Of a stretch of 64,000 bases of DNA, positions 53,800 through 63,543 are shown one piece after another. The notes under the pieces were generated by a model. It searched no databases. It was not told the DNA's origin and saw nothing but the letters and a program-made list of their open reading frames with translations. The translations under genes and the position numbers were made by a program. Origin of the DNA: JAWKWH01 sp965204295 (GTDB taxonomy: Bacteria > Pseudomonadota > Alphaproteobacteria > Rhizobiales > Rhizobiaceae); assembly GCA_965204295.1 (NCBI GenBank), contig OZ241973.1, forward strand, positions 806,001 to 870,000. Reading direction: 5' to 3'. Every line of letters begins with the position of its first letter. Position 1 is the first letter of the stretch.

Positions 53800-54843
53800 A
53801 TGAACGACCCGGCCCGCCTGCTTTCTCCGGACCGGATTGGCGAGGATGCCGACGGTACGCTCCGTCCCCAGCTTCTTGACGAGTTTGTCGGCCAGCAGGC
53901 GGTGCGCGCCAATCTGAAAGTTTTTATCGAAGCGGCGAATTCCCGCGGCGAGGCTCTGGATCATGTCCTGTTTGTCGGTCCGCCCGGTCTGGGAAAGACG
54001 ACACTGGCCCAAATCATGGCTCGCGAACTGGGCGTGAATTTTCGCTCCACTTCCGGTCCCGTCATCGCCAAGGCCGGCGACCTGGCCGCCCTGCTTACCA
54101 ATCTGGAAGACCGCGATGTCCTGTTCATCGATGAAATTCACCGGTTGAACCCGGCAGTGGAGGAAATCCTCTACCCCGCCATGGAGGACTACCAACTCGA
54201 CCTGATCATCGGCGAGGGACCCGTCGCCAGATCGGTCAAAATCGGACTGGCCGACTTCACGCTCATTGCCGCCACGACGCGGCTCGGTCTTTTGACCACG
54301 CCCCTGCGGGACCGCTTCGGCATTCCTGTTCGCCTTGATTTCTACGCAACCGAAGAACTGGAACTGATCGTGAGGCGCGGCGCCCGCATAATGGGTTTGC
54401 CGATCGCCGAAGACGGTGCGCTTGAAATCGCCCGCCGCGCCCGTGGAACGCCGCGGGTCGCGGGCCGTTTGCTGCGGCGGGTGCGCGATTTCGCCGATGT
54501 CGCCGGAGCGGGTGAAGTAACACGGGCGGTCGCCGATGAGGCGCTCTCCAGGCTGGAAGTCGATACCCTCGGGCTCGACCAGCTTGACCGGCGTTATCTG
54601 ACGATGATCGCCGGTAATTTCGGCGGCGGTCCTGTCGGTATCGAAACCATAGCTGCGGGGCTGTCGGAACCGCGCGACGCGATCGAAGATATCATCGAGC
54701 CATATCTGATCCGGCAGGGGATTATCCAGCGAACCCCGCGTGGCAGGATGTTGACCGCAAACGCCTGGAAACACATCGGGCTCGACGCACCGCGAGATTT
54801 CGCCGCGGTTCAGGCAGGCCTGTTCCGGGAGGATCAGGACTGA
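53800..54843 (+). CDS. ruvB: Holliday junction helicase RuvB
   Basis: 347 residues, AAA+ motor. LRPQLLDEFVGQQAVRANLK, Walker A VGPPGLGKTTLAQIMA (about 62-77), Walker B VLFIDEIHRLNPAVEE, sensor AATTRLGLLTTPLRDRFG and the winged-helix C-terminus EPYLIRQGIIQRTPRGRMLT. Starts 43 bases after ruvA in the conserved ruvCAB operon. Confidence 0.97.
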   Translation: MNDPARLLSPDRIGEDADGTLRPQLLDEFVGQQAVRANLKVFIEAANSRGEALDHVLFVGPPGLGKTTLAQIMARELGVNFRSTSGPVIAKAGDLAALLTNLEDRDVLFIDEIHRLNPAVEEILYPAMEDYQLDLIIGEGPVARSVKIGLADFTLIAATTRLGLLTTPLRDRFGIPVRLDFYATEELELIVRRGARIMGLPIAEDGALEIARRARGTPRVAGRLLRRVRDFADVAGAGEVTRAVADEALSRLEVDTLGLDQLDRRYLTMIAGNFGGGPVGIETIAAGLSEPRDAIEDIIEPYLIRQGIIQRTPRGRMLTANAWKHIGLDAPRDFAAVQAGLFREDQD

Positions 54844-55102
54844 TCGGTCGGTGGACGACGGATCGCCTGTGTACGTACGCGGGCGAATGTGCCTGATTCC
54901 GATATCGCGCCATCAAAATCCGGCGACCGTTGCGCCTGTGCCATATCATCGGGGCGGGCCGCGACCCAATTGTTTCAGGCGATCCCCGATATTCCATCCT
55001 ACCGGTGGGCGCCCTGAAATCGCGATCATCGAATTCGGTCGACTTCAACGATGCGGCAACCACTTGCGTGAAGCGGACCGGTGCGGATAAAAGATGCGGC
55101 GC
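54844..55102. other. Spacer between ruvB and tRNA-Arg
   Basis: No gene or clear terminator recognised. It should contain the tRNA promoter. Confidence 0.4.
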
Positions 55103-55179
55103 GGTCCCGTAGCTCAGCAGGATAGAGCAATTGATTCCTAATCAATAGGTCGCAGGTTCGAATCCTGCCGGGATCGCCA
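55103..55179 (+). tRNA. tRNA-Arg(CCT)
   Basis: A 77-nt cloverleaf: acceptor GGTCCCG/CGGGATC (one G-U pair), D arm GCTC/GAGC, perfect anticodon stem ATTGA/TCAAT with loop TTCCTAA (anticodon CCT), T arm GCAGG/CCTGC with TTCGAAT, discriminator G and encoded CCA. Reads AGG codons. tRNA-Arg(CCT) genes are frequent integration sites, but no integrase or 3'-end duplication is seen here. Confidence 0.93.
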
Positions 55180-55615
55180 AAATCGCCTGAAGATTCAAGT
55201 TTTCGCTTCACCTCAAATTGTTCTCTCCTCGCGCATCAACTCGCTGGATTCTTAAACCAGGTGCAACACCCGGTATATATGCGGTTTCGCCATGGGCTTA
55301 CGGGCGCGATGCTTGCCGAAGCCCGAAAAAACGAGCGTGAGGCCGGTCCGGTCGAGGAACGGGTTGATGCGCTGCCGCTACTTCTGGTTCAACATCGGAT
55401 CCATCACCGCGGCCAGGCGTATGCGTAGTCGCGGCACGCCGGGACCGTGCCGTCTCAAGCGGACGGGTTCCACCTTGAATTTGAACGAGCGCCCCCGGTG
55501 GAAGGCTTATTGGAAATGATTGCGCTCAAACTGAATTCGGTTTGATGGTTGCAAATGAAACCGATAAAATTCACGTCGTCGGGCAAATGGGCGCCAACGC
55601 CGGAAATCCGAATCC
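55180..55615. other. About 435 bases without a recognised gene
   Basis: Short open frames on both strands lack motifs. The sequence just before 55616 is the upstream region of the monooxygenase gene; no ribosome-binding site consensus is obvious there. Confidence 0.4.
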
Positions 55616-57226
55616 ATGAGCAAGATATTCGAAACACCGCTTTATCCCTATCGGCGCTCCGTGGATCAGGACGCCGCCGCGCCGGCGAGACATCCGGTCG
55701 CGGTGATCGGGGCCGGTCCGGTCGGGCTTGCCGCCGCGATCGACCTTGCGCGGCAGGATGTTCCCGTTGTGGTGCTCGACGACAATGACAGGGTCAGTTT
55801 CGGTTCAAGAGCGATCTGCTTTGCCAAGCGACCGCTCGAAATCCTCGACCGGCTCGGCTGCGGCGACCCGATGGCCGGCAAGGGCGTGACCTGGAAAACC
55901 GGCAAGGTGTTTTTCGACGAACGTCAGGTTTACGGCTTTGACCTCCTGCCGGAGGACGGGCACAAGCGACCGGCATTCATAAATTTGCAACAATACTATT
56001 TCGAGTTCTATCTGGTGGAGCGGGTGCGCGAATTGCAGGCGCAAGGCAAGCCGGTCGATCTGCGGGGCAAGACGCGCGTGCTCGGCATCGACCCTAGGGG
56101 CGACCACGTCGCCCTGCTGGCGGAGACGCCCGATGGCCCGTATCATCTGGAAGCTGACTGGCTGATCGCCTGTGACGGCGCCGGCTCGCCTGCCCGCGCG
56201 ATGCTGGGGCTTGATTTCGCGGGCCGGGTTTTCGCGGACAATTTCCTCATCGCCGATGTGATCATGGAAGCCGGTTTTCCAACCGAGCGACGGTTCTGGT
56301 TCGATCCGCCGTTCAATCGTGGCCGGTCGGCTTTGCTGCATAAACAACCCGACAATGTCTGGCGCATCGACCTGCAACTGGGCCGGGACATCGATCGCGA
56401 CAGGGAAAAGAAACCGGAAAATGTGATCCCGCGGCTGAAAGCCATGCTGGGCGAGGATGCTAAGTTCGAACTGGAATGGGTGTCGATCTATACGTTCCAA
56501 TGCCGACGCATGGAAAAATTCCGCCATGGGCGGGTCATGTTTGCAGGCGACGCGGCGCACCAGGTCTCGCCCTTTGGAGCGCGCGGCGCCAATTCAGGCC
56601 TGCAGGATACCGATAATCTGATCTGGAAGCTGAAGCTCGTCATCGACGGGCTGGCGCCGGAAAGCCTGCTGGACTCGTATGATCATGAACGCATTTACGG
56701 CGCCGACGAGAATATATTGAGCTCCACGCGTTCGACCGATTTCATCACGCCGAAATCGGAGATCAGCCGAACGTTCCGGGATGCCGTGCTCGATCTCGCC
56801 GAACACCACGATTTTGCACGCCCGATTGTCAATTCCGGCCGGTTGAGCGTGCCCTGCACCTATGATGGCTCACCGCTCAACGGGCCGGATGCGGCGGATA
56901 TGCCTGAACGTACGCGGCCCGGCTCACCGGCGGTGGATGCGCCGCTTGGCGGTCGCTGGCTGCTCGACAGGCTCGGTGACAGTTTTCAGTTGATGACGAT
57001 CGACGCGGACGCACCGGCCACGCTGGACGTGAACGGAATAACGATCGAGCGCGTGCCGCTTTCCGCCGCCGATGACGCAAGCGGAGCGCTCGCCGCGCGG
57101 TATCTCGGCGAGGCGGGCAGGGCGGTCTATCTTCTGCGCCCGGACCAACACGTGGCGGCACGCTGGACGGACTTCGATGAAAACGCCGTGAGAACGGCGC
57201 TCGACAGGGCTGTCGGTCACGTTTGA
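55616..57226 (+). CDS. FAD-dependent aromatic monooxygenase (PheA/MhpA-like)
   Basis: 536 residues of the class A flavoprotein hydroxylases. FAD site VAVIGAGPVGLAAAIDLARQ (about 28-47), the internal DG motif WLIACDGAGSPARAMLGL, and the second FAD site VMFAGDAAHQVSPFGARGAN (about 307-326). The C-terminal thioredoxin-like region is present but divergent. The family hydroxylates phenols and hydroxyphenylpropionates with NAD(P)H and oxygen. A DUF2783 gene follows after 10 bases. No ring-cleavage genes are nearby, so the substrate is unknown. Confidence 0.85.
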   Translation: MSKIFETPLYPYRRSVDQDAAAPARHPVAVIGAGPVGLAAAIDLARQDVPVVVLDDNDRVSFGSRAICFAKRPLEILDRLGCGDPMAGKGVTWKTGKVFFDERQVYGFDLLPEDGHKRPAFINLQQYYFEFYLVERVRELQAQGKPVDLRGKTRVLGIDPRGDHVALLAETPDGPYHLEADWLIACDGAGSPARAMLGLDFAGRVFADNFLIADVIMEAGFPTERRFWFDPPFNRGRSALLHKQPDNVWRIDLQLGRDIDRDREKKPENVIPRLKAMLGEDAKFELEWVSIYTFQCRRMEKFRHGRVMFAGDAAHQVSPFGARGANSGLQDTDNLIWKLKLVIDGLAPESLLDSYDHERIYGADENILSSTRSTDFITPKSEISRTFRDAVLDLAEHHDFARPIVNSGRLSVPCTYDGSPLNGPDAADMPERTRPGSPAVDAPLGGRWLLDRLGDSFQLMTIDADAPATLDVNGITIERVPLSAADDASGALAARYLGEAGRAVYLLRPDQHVAARWTDFDENAVRTALDRAVGHV

Positions 57227-57236
57227 GGGAAGAGCA

Positions 57237-57449
57237 ATGAGCGAACTGAACACCAAACCCAACATGGTCGCCGCTGACGATTTCTATGCCGAATTGCTTG
57301 CCGCGCATGAGGGAATGTCAAAGGCGGAAAGCGACGCTTTCAACGCGCGGCTGATCCTGGTTCTGGCCAATCATATCGGTGACTCCAAGGTGTTGAAACA
57401 GGCGCTGGAGGCGGCGGAACGAAATCGGCAGACGGCCTCATTGGATTGA
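57237..57449 (+). CDS. DUF2783 domain protein
   Basis: 70 residues: PNMVAADDFYAELLAAHEGM, SDAFNARLILVLANHIGD and LKQALEAAERN. It matches the small DUF2783 family, which typically sits next to class A flavin monooxygenases, as here (10 bases after the stop). Function unknown; a monooxygenase partner or small stabilising subunit is a reasonable guess from context only. Confidence 0.75.
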   Translation: MSELNTKPNMVAADDFYAELLAAHEGMSKAESDAFNARLILVLANHIGDSKVLKQALEAAERNRQTASLD

Positions 57450-57598
57450 GTGTCAGTCGGCGATTATGGAGTGCATGTGGCTCGGAATCGCCGTCGAAGA
57501 TCAAATGGGCAAGCGTCTCGCATCGATTGCCAAGGAACTCATACCTGCCGGAATCATGCGTGCCGGGACGACGCCGACAGGCGAGCGACCGCATCCGC

Positions 57599-58078
57599 TC
57601 AGAACGGTATCTCGTCGTCCATGTCGCGGGAGAAATCGCCGCCGCCGGGGCCGGATTGCCCGAAGTCGGAACCACCACCGCCTTTGCCGCCGCCAAAGTC
57701 CCCGCCTTGTCCGCCCTCGCCGGCGTTGCGGCTGTCGAGCATTTGCAACTCGCCGCGAAACCGCTGCAGGACAATCTCCGTGGTGTATCGCTTCTGGCCT
57801 GACTGGTCCTCCCACGAGCGGGTCTGAAGCTGGCCTTCGATATAAACCTTCATGCCCTTCTTCAAATATTGCTCGGCAACTTTTGCAAGGTGATCGTTGA
57901 AGATAACCACACGGTGCCACTCGGTTCGCTCGCGGCGTTCGCCCGATTGTTTGTCGCGCCAGCTTTCAGATGTCGCGACCGAAAGGTTGACCACGGGGTC
58001 GCCGGAATTGAGACGCCTCACCTCGGGGTCCGCGCCCAGATTGCCGACCAGAATAACCTTGTTGACACTTCCCGCCAT
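57599..58078 (-). CDS. ssb: Single-stranded DNA-binding protein
   Basis: 159 residues: VNKVILVGNLGADPEVRRLN, ERTEWHRVVIFNDHLAKVAE, YLKKGMKVYIEGQLQTRSWE (OB fold), a Gly-rich linker and the acidic tip DMDDEIPF that recruits partner proteins. Length and tip are normal. uvrA, the usual divergent neighbour, is not on the upstream side. Confidence 0.97.
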   Translation of the reverse strand: MAGSVNKVILVGNLGADPEVRRLNSGDPVVNLSVATSESWRDKQSGERRERTEWHRVVIFNDHLAKVAEQYLKKGMKVYIEGQLQTRSWEDQSGQKRYTTEIVLQRFRGELQMLDSRNAGEGGQGGDFGGGKGGGGSDFGQSGPGGGDFSRDMDDEIPF

Positions 58079-58305
58079 TGTGACAGCTCCAAAATTGTGA
58101 CGAAACCGGTGCGGTCACACCGGCGTTGATGCTCGCCTGTTTAGACCAAACCCACACGGGAAACTTCACCGAAACCATCTTTCCACAGATCGGTTGCCGG
58201 CGGGAACGATGCAGCAACCGTATGTTCATGATACGTTCTTGTCAATCCCGGAGCAAACACCGGTCCGGTCGCATGCCTGCCATCCGGCATTTCGAAACGC
58301 GACGG
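58079..58305. other. Spacer between ssb and the LysR remnant
   Basis: Contains the ssb promoter region. No other feature supported. Confidence 0.4.
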
Positions 58306-59245
58306 TCAGGGGATCGAACCGACGGATCGGATTGAGGATCGCGCACTGTAGCGTTGGCGTGTTTCGCTTTCGTTGATCAGCCAATTCCTGACCACCTCAA
58401 GCTCCGGAAAACTCCTCCTGCCGACCCTCTTCATCGGATAATAACCGGATTCGGTACGGACACATGTATCGCCCAACGGACGGACAAGCCGGCCGGAATC
58501 GAGGAGCGGGTCCACCAGATGCCGCCAGCCAAGGGCGACGCCCAGACCGTCGAACGCGGCCTGAATTGACAGCGGATAGGTGTTGAAACTGGTCGTGCGC
58601 TCCAATTCGACTTTCTTCTGGCCATTATGTACGAGCCAGACAGGCTAGGTCATCCACTCCGTGTGACTGCTGTCGACGGTGATCAGATCAAGGCGGGGGA
58701 GTTCCGATATCTGAGTCGCCTTGGGGTTCGCGTCGAGATATTCCCGGGTACAAACGGGAAAGACGGTTTCCCCGAAGAGTATACGGCATTCATAGCCGGG
58801 CCAGTTGCCTTCTCCGCGCAATATCGTTAGATCCATGTTTTCGGCGAGGCACTCCTCGTCGCTGTCCGAGGACACAAGCATGATCTTGATGCGCCGGTTC
58901 GCCTTGTTGAACTTGCGCAAGCGCGGCATCAGCCACAGCGATGAAACCGAGTTGGTCGCGGCGAGATTGACCGCATTCTTCTGCTGTTGGGAGAACATGG
59001 TCCGAGACGCGTTTCGCAGGATATCCAGAGATTGCTCGACAGAGGTCAGCAGGCGCTTTCCCTGGGTCGTCAACGCGATCGAACGGTGGCCGCGTACGAA
59101 CAAGGCGATGTCGTAGTGTTGCTCGAGCAGACGCACTTTTCGGCTGATCGCCGTTTCACTGATATTGAGATCGCGACCGGCTGCCGCAAATATAATCGAG
59201 CGGCGGAAGCACCTTGGCTTTGCTGCGAACCATTGCCTGCTACCT
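58306..59245 (-). pseudogene. LysR-family regulator with an in-frame TAG and damaged N-terminus
   Basis: The minus frame reads AAAGRDLNISETAISRKVRL, LEQHYDIALFVRGHRSIALT and TQGKRLLTSVEQSLDILR (LysR HTH), then the effector domain AVNLAATNSVSSLWLMPRLR and CRILFGETVFPVCTREYLDA. An in-frame TAG at 58645-58647 interrupts HTEWMT/PVWLVHNGQ, where TGG is expected. The same frame then continues to QAAFDGLGVALGWRHLVDPL and the end. The N-terminus before the HTH is distorted (WFAAKPRCFRRSIIFAAAGR) and no good start exists. It is divergent from the proX operon, so it was probably its regulator. Confidence 0.8.
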
Positions 59246-59514
59246 CACCGCCCGGTGCGATGCGATCGGAAAATCGGTGTGCCTTTGCGCGCAAAAATAT
59301 TGCGTCGGTAAACAAGCCATTGCAAATCAGCCCTATTCGAAATTCTCTCCAAGGTATTGATTAGACGACAATAAACAGATTTTGCCACCAATTTTTATGG
59401 GCATTGCCAATCAAATTTCTTTGCAGGAATTTTCGAGACTCTTGGCAAACTCGCTCCACGCCGAAGAGGAGAACGCTTCGGTCGCCGAATTTGAACAACG
59501 ATTAGGGAGCGAAA

Positions 59515-60465
59515 ATGAAACTGACAACTCTTCTATCAGCAACAGCGATTGCCTTCGCCGGCATGGGTGGCGCTCTGGCCGAGAACAGCAAGGATCCGAT
59601 CATTATTCCGATCCACAACTGGTCGAGCCAGATCGTGATGAGCCACATTGTCGGCCAGATGTTCGAATCGATGGGCGACAATGTCGAGCTCGTGACAACT
59701 GACAGCCAGGCTGTTTACGAATCGGTTCGCATCGGCGACGTGCACCTTGAGTTGGAAGTGTGGGAGGGGGCATTTGGCAAGTCCTTCCGCACCGCGCTTG
59801 AAAAAGGCGGTCTGCATGATGCCGGTGACCATGACGCGGTAAACCGCGAGGACTGGTGGTATCCGATATGGACCAAGGAATCCTGCCCGGGTCTGCCGGA
59901 CTGGAAGGCGCTTGACGATTGCGCCGCGATGTTCGCTACCCCTGAAACCGGCGACAGGGGCCGTTATCTCGATGGGCCGGTTGACTGGTTGAAGCACGCT
60001 CAGGAACGCGTCGACGCGCTCGGTATGAACTTTACCGTTATCAATGCGGGTTCGGCTGCCGCTCTGTGGGCCGAAATCGGCGCCGCCGAGAAGGACAGGA
60101 AGCCGGTCGTGGTCTTCAACTGGACGCCGAATTTCGCTGAAGCCGTGTGGCCTGGCGAATTTGTCGAGTTCCCGACATGGGAGGAAGGCTGCGACAAGGA
60201 CCCGAAGGTCGGTCCCAACCCGGACGCCATCTATGATTGCGGCAACCCGGCGAACGGATACTTGAAAAAGGCCGCCTGGGACGGCATGAAAGACAAGTGG
60301 CCCAACGCTTATGCAGTCCTGACCAAGATCAGCTTCACAAACGCGCAAATTGCCGAAATAGCCAAACTCGTCGATATTGACGAGATGGAGCCTGAGGAAG
60401 CGGCCGAGGAATGGCTTGAAAACAATGAAAGCGTCTGGAAGTTCTGGATTGAGGCGGTGATGTAG
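59515..60465 (+). CDS. proX: Glycine betaine/proline-type ABC substrate-binding protein
   Basis: 316 residues with a Sec signal (MKLTTLLSATAIAFAGMGGA, cleaved after LAE or near it). OpuAC-type fold: IIIPIHNWSSQIVMSHIVGQ, GDVHLELEVWEGAFGKSF, KPVVVFNWTPNFAEAVWPGE, FVEFPTWEEGC. Trp residues in HNW, VWEG and FNWTPNF can form the aromatic cage for quaternary ammonium ligands. Good start with agggagcgaaaatg. Periplasmic receptor of the proXVW transporter; the ligand is betaine-like (betaine, choline or DMSP), not provable here. Confidence 0.9.
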   Translation: MKLTTLLSATAIAFAGMGGALAENSKDPIIIPIHNWSSQIVMSHIVGQMFESMGDNVELVTTDSQAVYESVRIGDVHLELEVWEGAFGKSFRTALEKGGLHDAGDHDAVNREDWWYPIWTKESCPGLPDWKALDDCAAMFATPETGDRGRYLDGPVDWLKHAQERVDALGMNFTVINAGSAAALWAEIGAAEKDRKPVVVFNWTPNFAEAVWPGEFVEFPTWEEGCDKDPKVGPNPDAIYDCGNPANGYLKKAAWDGMKDKWPNAYAVLTKISFTNAQIAEIAKLVDIDEMEPEEAAEEWLENNESVWKFWIEAVM

Positions 60466-60500
60466 GCATCTCGGTCGGCAGGATTGCGGCAATATACGGA

Positions 60501-60526
60501 GGCCGTCCCGGTGACCCGGGACGGCC
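60501..60526 (+). promoter_or_regulatory. Stem-loop between proX and proV
   Basis: Perfect 11-bp stem (ggccgtcccgg 60501-60511 with ccgggacggcc 60516-60526), 4-base loop, no T run. Probably stabilises or partly ends the proX message so that the receptor exceeds the ATPase and permease, as seen in many ABC operons. Confidence 0.7.
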
Positions 60527-60544
60527 GGATGCGCGGAAAACAAA

Positions 60545-61573
60545 ATGGCGGTAAGCGAAACAGTCATCGAATGCCGCAATGTCTGGAAACTTTTCGGGCC
60601 GGAGCCTGAACGTTTTCTACGACAGATGCCGGCGGGGATGAGTTTCGAGGACATCAGACAGGCGGGTTACATTGCGGGCGTCCGGGATGTTTCGATTGAT
60701 GTCGGACGCGGCGAAATGCTTGTTATCATGGGTCTTTCGGGTTCGGGAAAATCGACATTGGTTCGCTGCTTTTCGCGCCTCCACGAGATCACCGGCGGCG
60801 AGATAACGGTCGATGGCCAGAACATCGCGGAACTGGATGAAAAAGAGCTGATTGAGCTTCGACGGCGCAAAATGGGGATGGTTTTTCAGAATTTTGGTCT
60901 GCTGCCGCATCGGACCGTGCTGGAGAATGTGGCCTTTCCTTTCGAAATGCGCGGCCAGGATCGTCACGAACGGCGCAAGAGAGCGCTGGATGTCATAGAA
61001 CTTGTCGGCCTGGCCGGGCGCGAGGAGTACTTCCCGCACGAATTGTCAGGTGGGCAGCAGCAGCGTGTCGGCATTGCCCGTTCACTGGCGATCGAGCCTG
61101 ATATCTGGTTTCTGGATGAACCGTTTTCAGCTCTTGATCCGTTGATCCGCCGCGAAATGCAGGATGAATTTCTTCGCTTGCAGGCGATGCTGGGCAAGAC
61201 GATCGCATTTATCACCCACGATTTTGACGAAGCGCTTCGGCTCGCCGACAGAATTGCCATCATGAAGGACGGTGCGGTCGAGCAATGCGATACTCCCGAC
61301 CGGATCGTTCTCAACCCGGCGACGGAGTATGTGGCCAGGTTCACCGAAGAAATCGACAAGGCCCGTGTGGTTCATGCCGGATTCCTGTCCAGACCGCTCA
61401 ATGGGCAAGAAGTATCCGGTGAACCGGTCGATGCAAAGACGACCATTCACGCGCTGGCCCGGCTACTGGTCGAAGACAAACGGGAACTCCTGCCGATCGC
61501 CGACGCGAGCGGAAAGTTTACCGGCGTGCTTGAACGGCAAGCCGGCCTCGACATCCTGCTGGGTCAGCATTGA
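60545..61573 (+). CDS. proV: Betaine-type ABC transporter ATP-binding protein
   Basis: 342 residues. Walker A GLSGSGKSTLVRCFSRL (about 60-76), Q loop GMVFQNFGLLPHRTVLENV, signature LSGGQQQRVGIARSL, Walker B IWFLDEPFSALDPLIRREMQ, H loop FITHDFDEALRLADRIA. The C-terminal part (ALARLLVEDKRELLPIADAS to the end) is a single short CBS-like segment rather than a full pair. N-terminal VWKLFGPEPERFLRQMPAGM is typical for ProV/OpuAA. Its TGA overlaps the permease ATG. Confidence 0.93.
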   Translation: MAVSETVIECRNVWKLFGPEPERFLRQMPAGMSFEDIRQAGYIAGVRDVSIDVGRGEMLVIMGLSGSGKSTLVRCFSRLHEITGGEITVDGQNIAELDEKELIELRRRKMGMVFQNFGLLPHRTVLENVAFPFEMRGQDRHERRKRALDVIELVGLAGREEYFPHELSGGQQQRVGIARSLAIEPDIWFLDEPFSALDPLIRREMQDEFLRLQAMLGKTIAFITHDFDEALRLADRIAIMKDGAVEQCDTPDRIVLNPATEYVARFTEEIDKARVVHAGFLSRPLNGQEVSGEPVDAKTTIHALARLLVEDKRELLPIADASGKFTGVLERQAGLDILLGQH

Positions 61574-63543
61574 TGGCGGCGATAGCCGATGCGGTCGCCG
61601 GGCCGGTGAAAAGTCCTACAAACATCCAGATCGCATGGTTAATGTTTGCCGCCGCCTTGTTGTTCGCGGCGGCAAAACCGATCCTGCCCGATGGCCTGAT
61701 CCGTTTGCCGGAATGGGCGTTGCTTCCTTGGCAGGAATGGATGCAGTCGCTTTTCGACTTCATAAGGGAAGATCTCGGTCTGATATATGTCACACGTGGA
61801 ATAGCGTCGGGGCTCGAAGTTCTGCTCGATGCGACCGCCAATATCCTGTATGGCAAGCATCGCTGGCCAAGAATTGGTCCGGCGCCGTGGGCCGCCGTAG
61901 CCGGCGTTGCCGCCGTACTTGGCTATTGGCTCGGCGGTTGGCGCCTCGCTCTTCTTGCGGGCGGGACATTCGTATGGACGGCCGTCGTGGGGCAATGGAA
62001 GCTCGCGATGGAAACGATGTCGGTCATCGTGGTTGCCGCGCCGATCGCGTTCCTGGCCGGTTTGGGTCTCGGCATTCTCGCCTGGAAGCACCGAAGCGTC
62101 GAAAAAGCGCTGCGGCCGATGCTGGCCGTGCTTCAGACGCTTCCGTTTTTCACCTACCTTTTGCCCGCCGTCATCTTTTTCAAAGTCGGCCCGACCGCGG
62201 CCGCGGTGGCGACCATCGTCTTTGCCGTTCCGCCAATGGTAATGATGGCGACACTGGGTCTGAAGAAAGTATCGCCGGAAGTTGTCGAAGCCGGAAAGAT
62301 GAGCGGTTCCACCCGCTGGCAGATGCTCCGTCATGTCCATCTGCCGTCGGCCCGCGCCGAAATCCTGGTCGGCGTCAACCAGGTTATCATGCTTTGTCTG
62401 GCGATGGTCGTCCTCACCGCATTCATCGGCATGCCGGGTCTTGGCGCCAAACTGCTGGCGATGATGAATTCCTTCAAGCTTGGGCGGTCGTTCGAAATCG
62501 GGGTGACGATCGTCCTGATAGCCGTCACCCTTGATCGTCTTTCAAAGGCGTGGGCGGTTCGGCAGCCGGAGCATTTCGAGAAAGGAACGCCCTGGCGGCG
62601 GCGGCACATATTTCTGCTGACCGGGATTGGCGTCTTTGTCGTTCTCACGCTTCTGGCGCTGGTCGAGCCATACCTGTTCAAGGTCGGGAGACGCCAGGAC
62701 CTTTCCATGGGGCGGGAGATCGATGACGCAATCAAATGGGCTCTCGACGTCGATTGGGTGCAAAGCGCCACCGAGTCGATCAGGTGGTTCTTGAATACCA
62801 GGGTCCTGATTCCGTTCAGAGACTCGGTTCTTTGGCTGCCCGTGCCCGCTGTGCTTCTGGCGTTTGGCGCGCTGGCTTACGGCGTCGGGGGGCGGCGCTC
62901 CTGCGTCACCGTTCTCATCTTTTTCGGCGTCGTGGCGGTAACGGGCTGGTGGGATCGCTCGATGATCACCCTGTATACCGTAATCTCGGCGGTGACACTG
63001 GCGACCTTGTTTGGAATTCCGTTGGGAATCCAGGCCAGCCGAAACCGAAAATGGTCAAACAGGATATTGCTGGCCTGCGACACCGCGCAGACATTCCCGA
63101 GTTTCATCTACCTCATTCCGGCCATCATGCTGTTCGGAGTGAACGACGTCGCGGTCATCTTCTCGATCCTCATTTTCGCGATGGTGCCGCTGACCAGATA
63201 CACGATCGAGGGACTTCGCGGCGTGCCGCCGGAGCTGATTGAAGCTTCGGACATGGCGGGGGCGACACGCCGGCAAAAACTCTGGAGCGTCCAATTGCCG
63301 CTCGCCCTGCCCACAATGGCGGTCGGCTTCAACCAGGCGATCATGTTCTCGTTCTTCATCGTGATCATTGCCGCCTTTATCGGCACGCAGGATCTCGGTC
63401 AGGAACTGCAAAAGACGTTGGCGGGAAACGAATTGGGGAAAAATTTCGTCCTCGGCATCAACGTGTCGCTGATGGCGTTGGCTTTCGACAACATCATCAT
63501 GCGGTGGGCATCCGGGCGCAAGGCGAAACTGGGACTCGATTGA
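61573..63543 (+). CDS. proW: Double-length betaine-type ABC permease (two fused permease domains)
   Basis: 656 residues, twice the usual ProW. Two permease domains in one chain. The first has the ATPase-contact loop EVVEAGKMSGSTRWQMLRHV at about residue 238, the second ELIEASDMAGATRRQKLWSV at about 555. Each has five or so membrane segments with FFTYLLPAVIFFKVG and FPSFIYLIPAIMLFGVND as matching helices. The two halves are diverged duplicates, so one chain can supply the whole membrane dimer. The start overlaps the proV stop and the stop overlaps the next ATG (TGATG), so the operon continues. Confidence 0.9.
   Translation: MAAIADAVAGPVKSPTNIQIAWLMFAAALLFAAAKPILPDGLIRLPEWALLPWQEWMQSLFDFIREDLGLIYVTRGIASGLEVLLDATANILYGKHRWPRIGPAPWAAVAGVAAVLGYWLGGWRLALLAGGTFVWTAVVGQWKLAMETMSVIVVAAPIAFLAGLGLGILAWKHRSVEKALRPMLAVLQTLPFFTYLLPAVIFFKVGPTAAAVATIVFAVPPMVMMATLGLKKVSPEVVEAGKMSGSTRWQMLRHVHLPSARAEILVGVNQVIMLCLAMVVLTAFIGMPGLGAKLLAMMNSFKLGRSFEIGVTIVLIAVTLDRLSKAWAVRQPEHFEKGTPWRRRHIFLLTGIGVFVVLTLLALVEPYLFKVGRRQDLSMGREIDDAIKWALDVDWVQSATESIRWFLNTRVLIPFRDSVLWLPVPAVLLAFGALAYGVGGRRSCVTVLIFFGVVAVTGWWDRSMITLYTVISAVTLATLFGIPLGIQASRNRKWSNRILLACDTAQTFPSFIYLIPAIMLFGVNDVAVIFSILIFAMVPLTRYTIEGLRGVPPELIEASDMAGATRRQKLWSVQLPLALPTMAVGFNQAIMFSFFIVIIAAFIGTQDLGQELQKTLAGNELGKNFVLGINVSLMALAFDNIIMRWASGRKAKLGLD

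Noticed and set aside
55103..55615. Integrated island at tRNA-Arg(CCT)
   Set aside because: No integrase and no repeat of the tRNA 3' end was found in the window.
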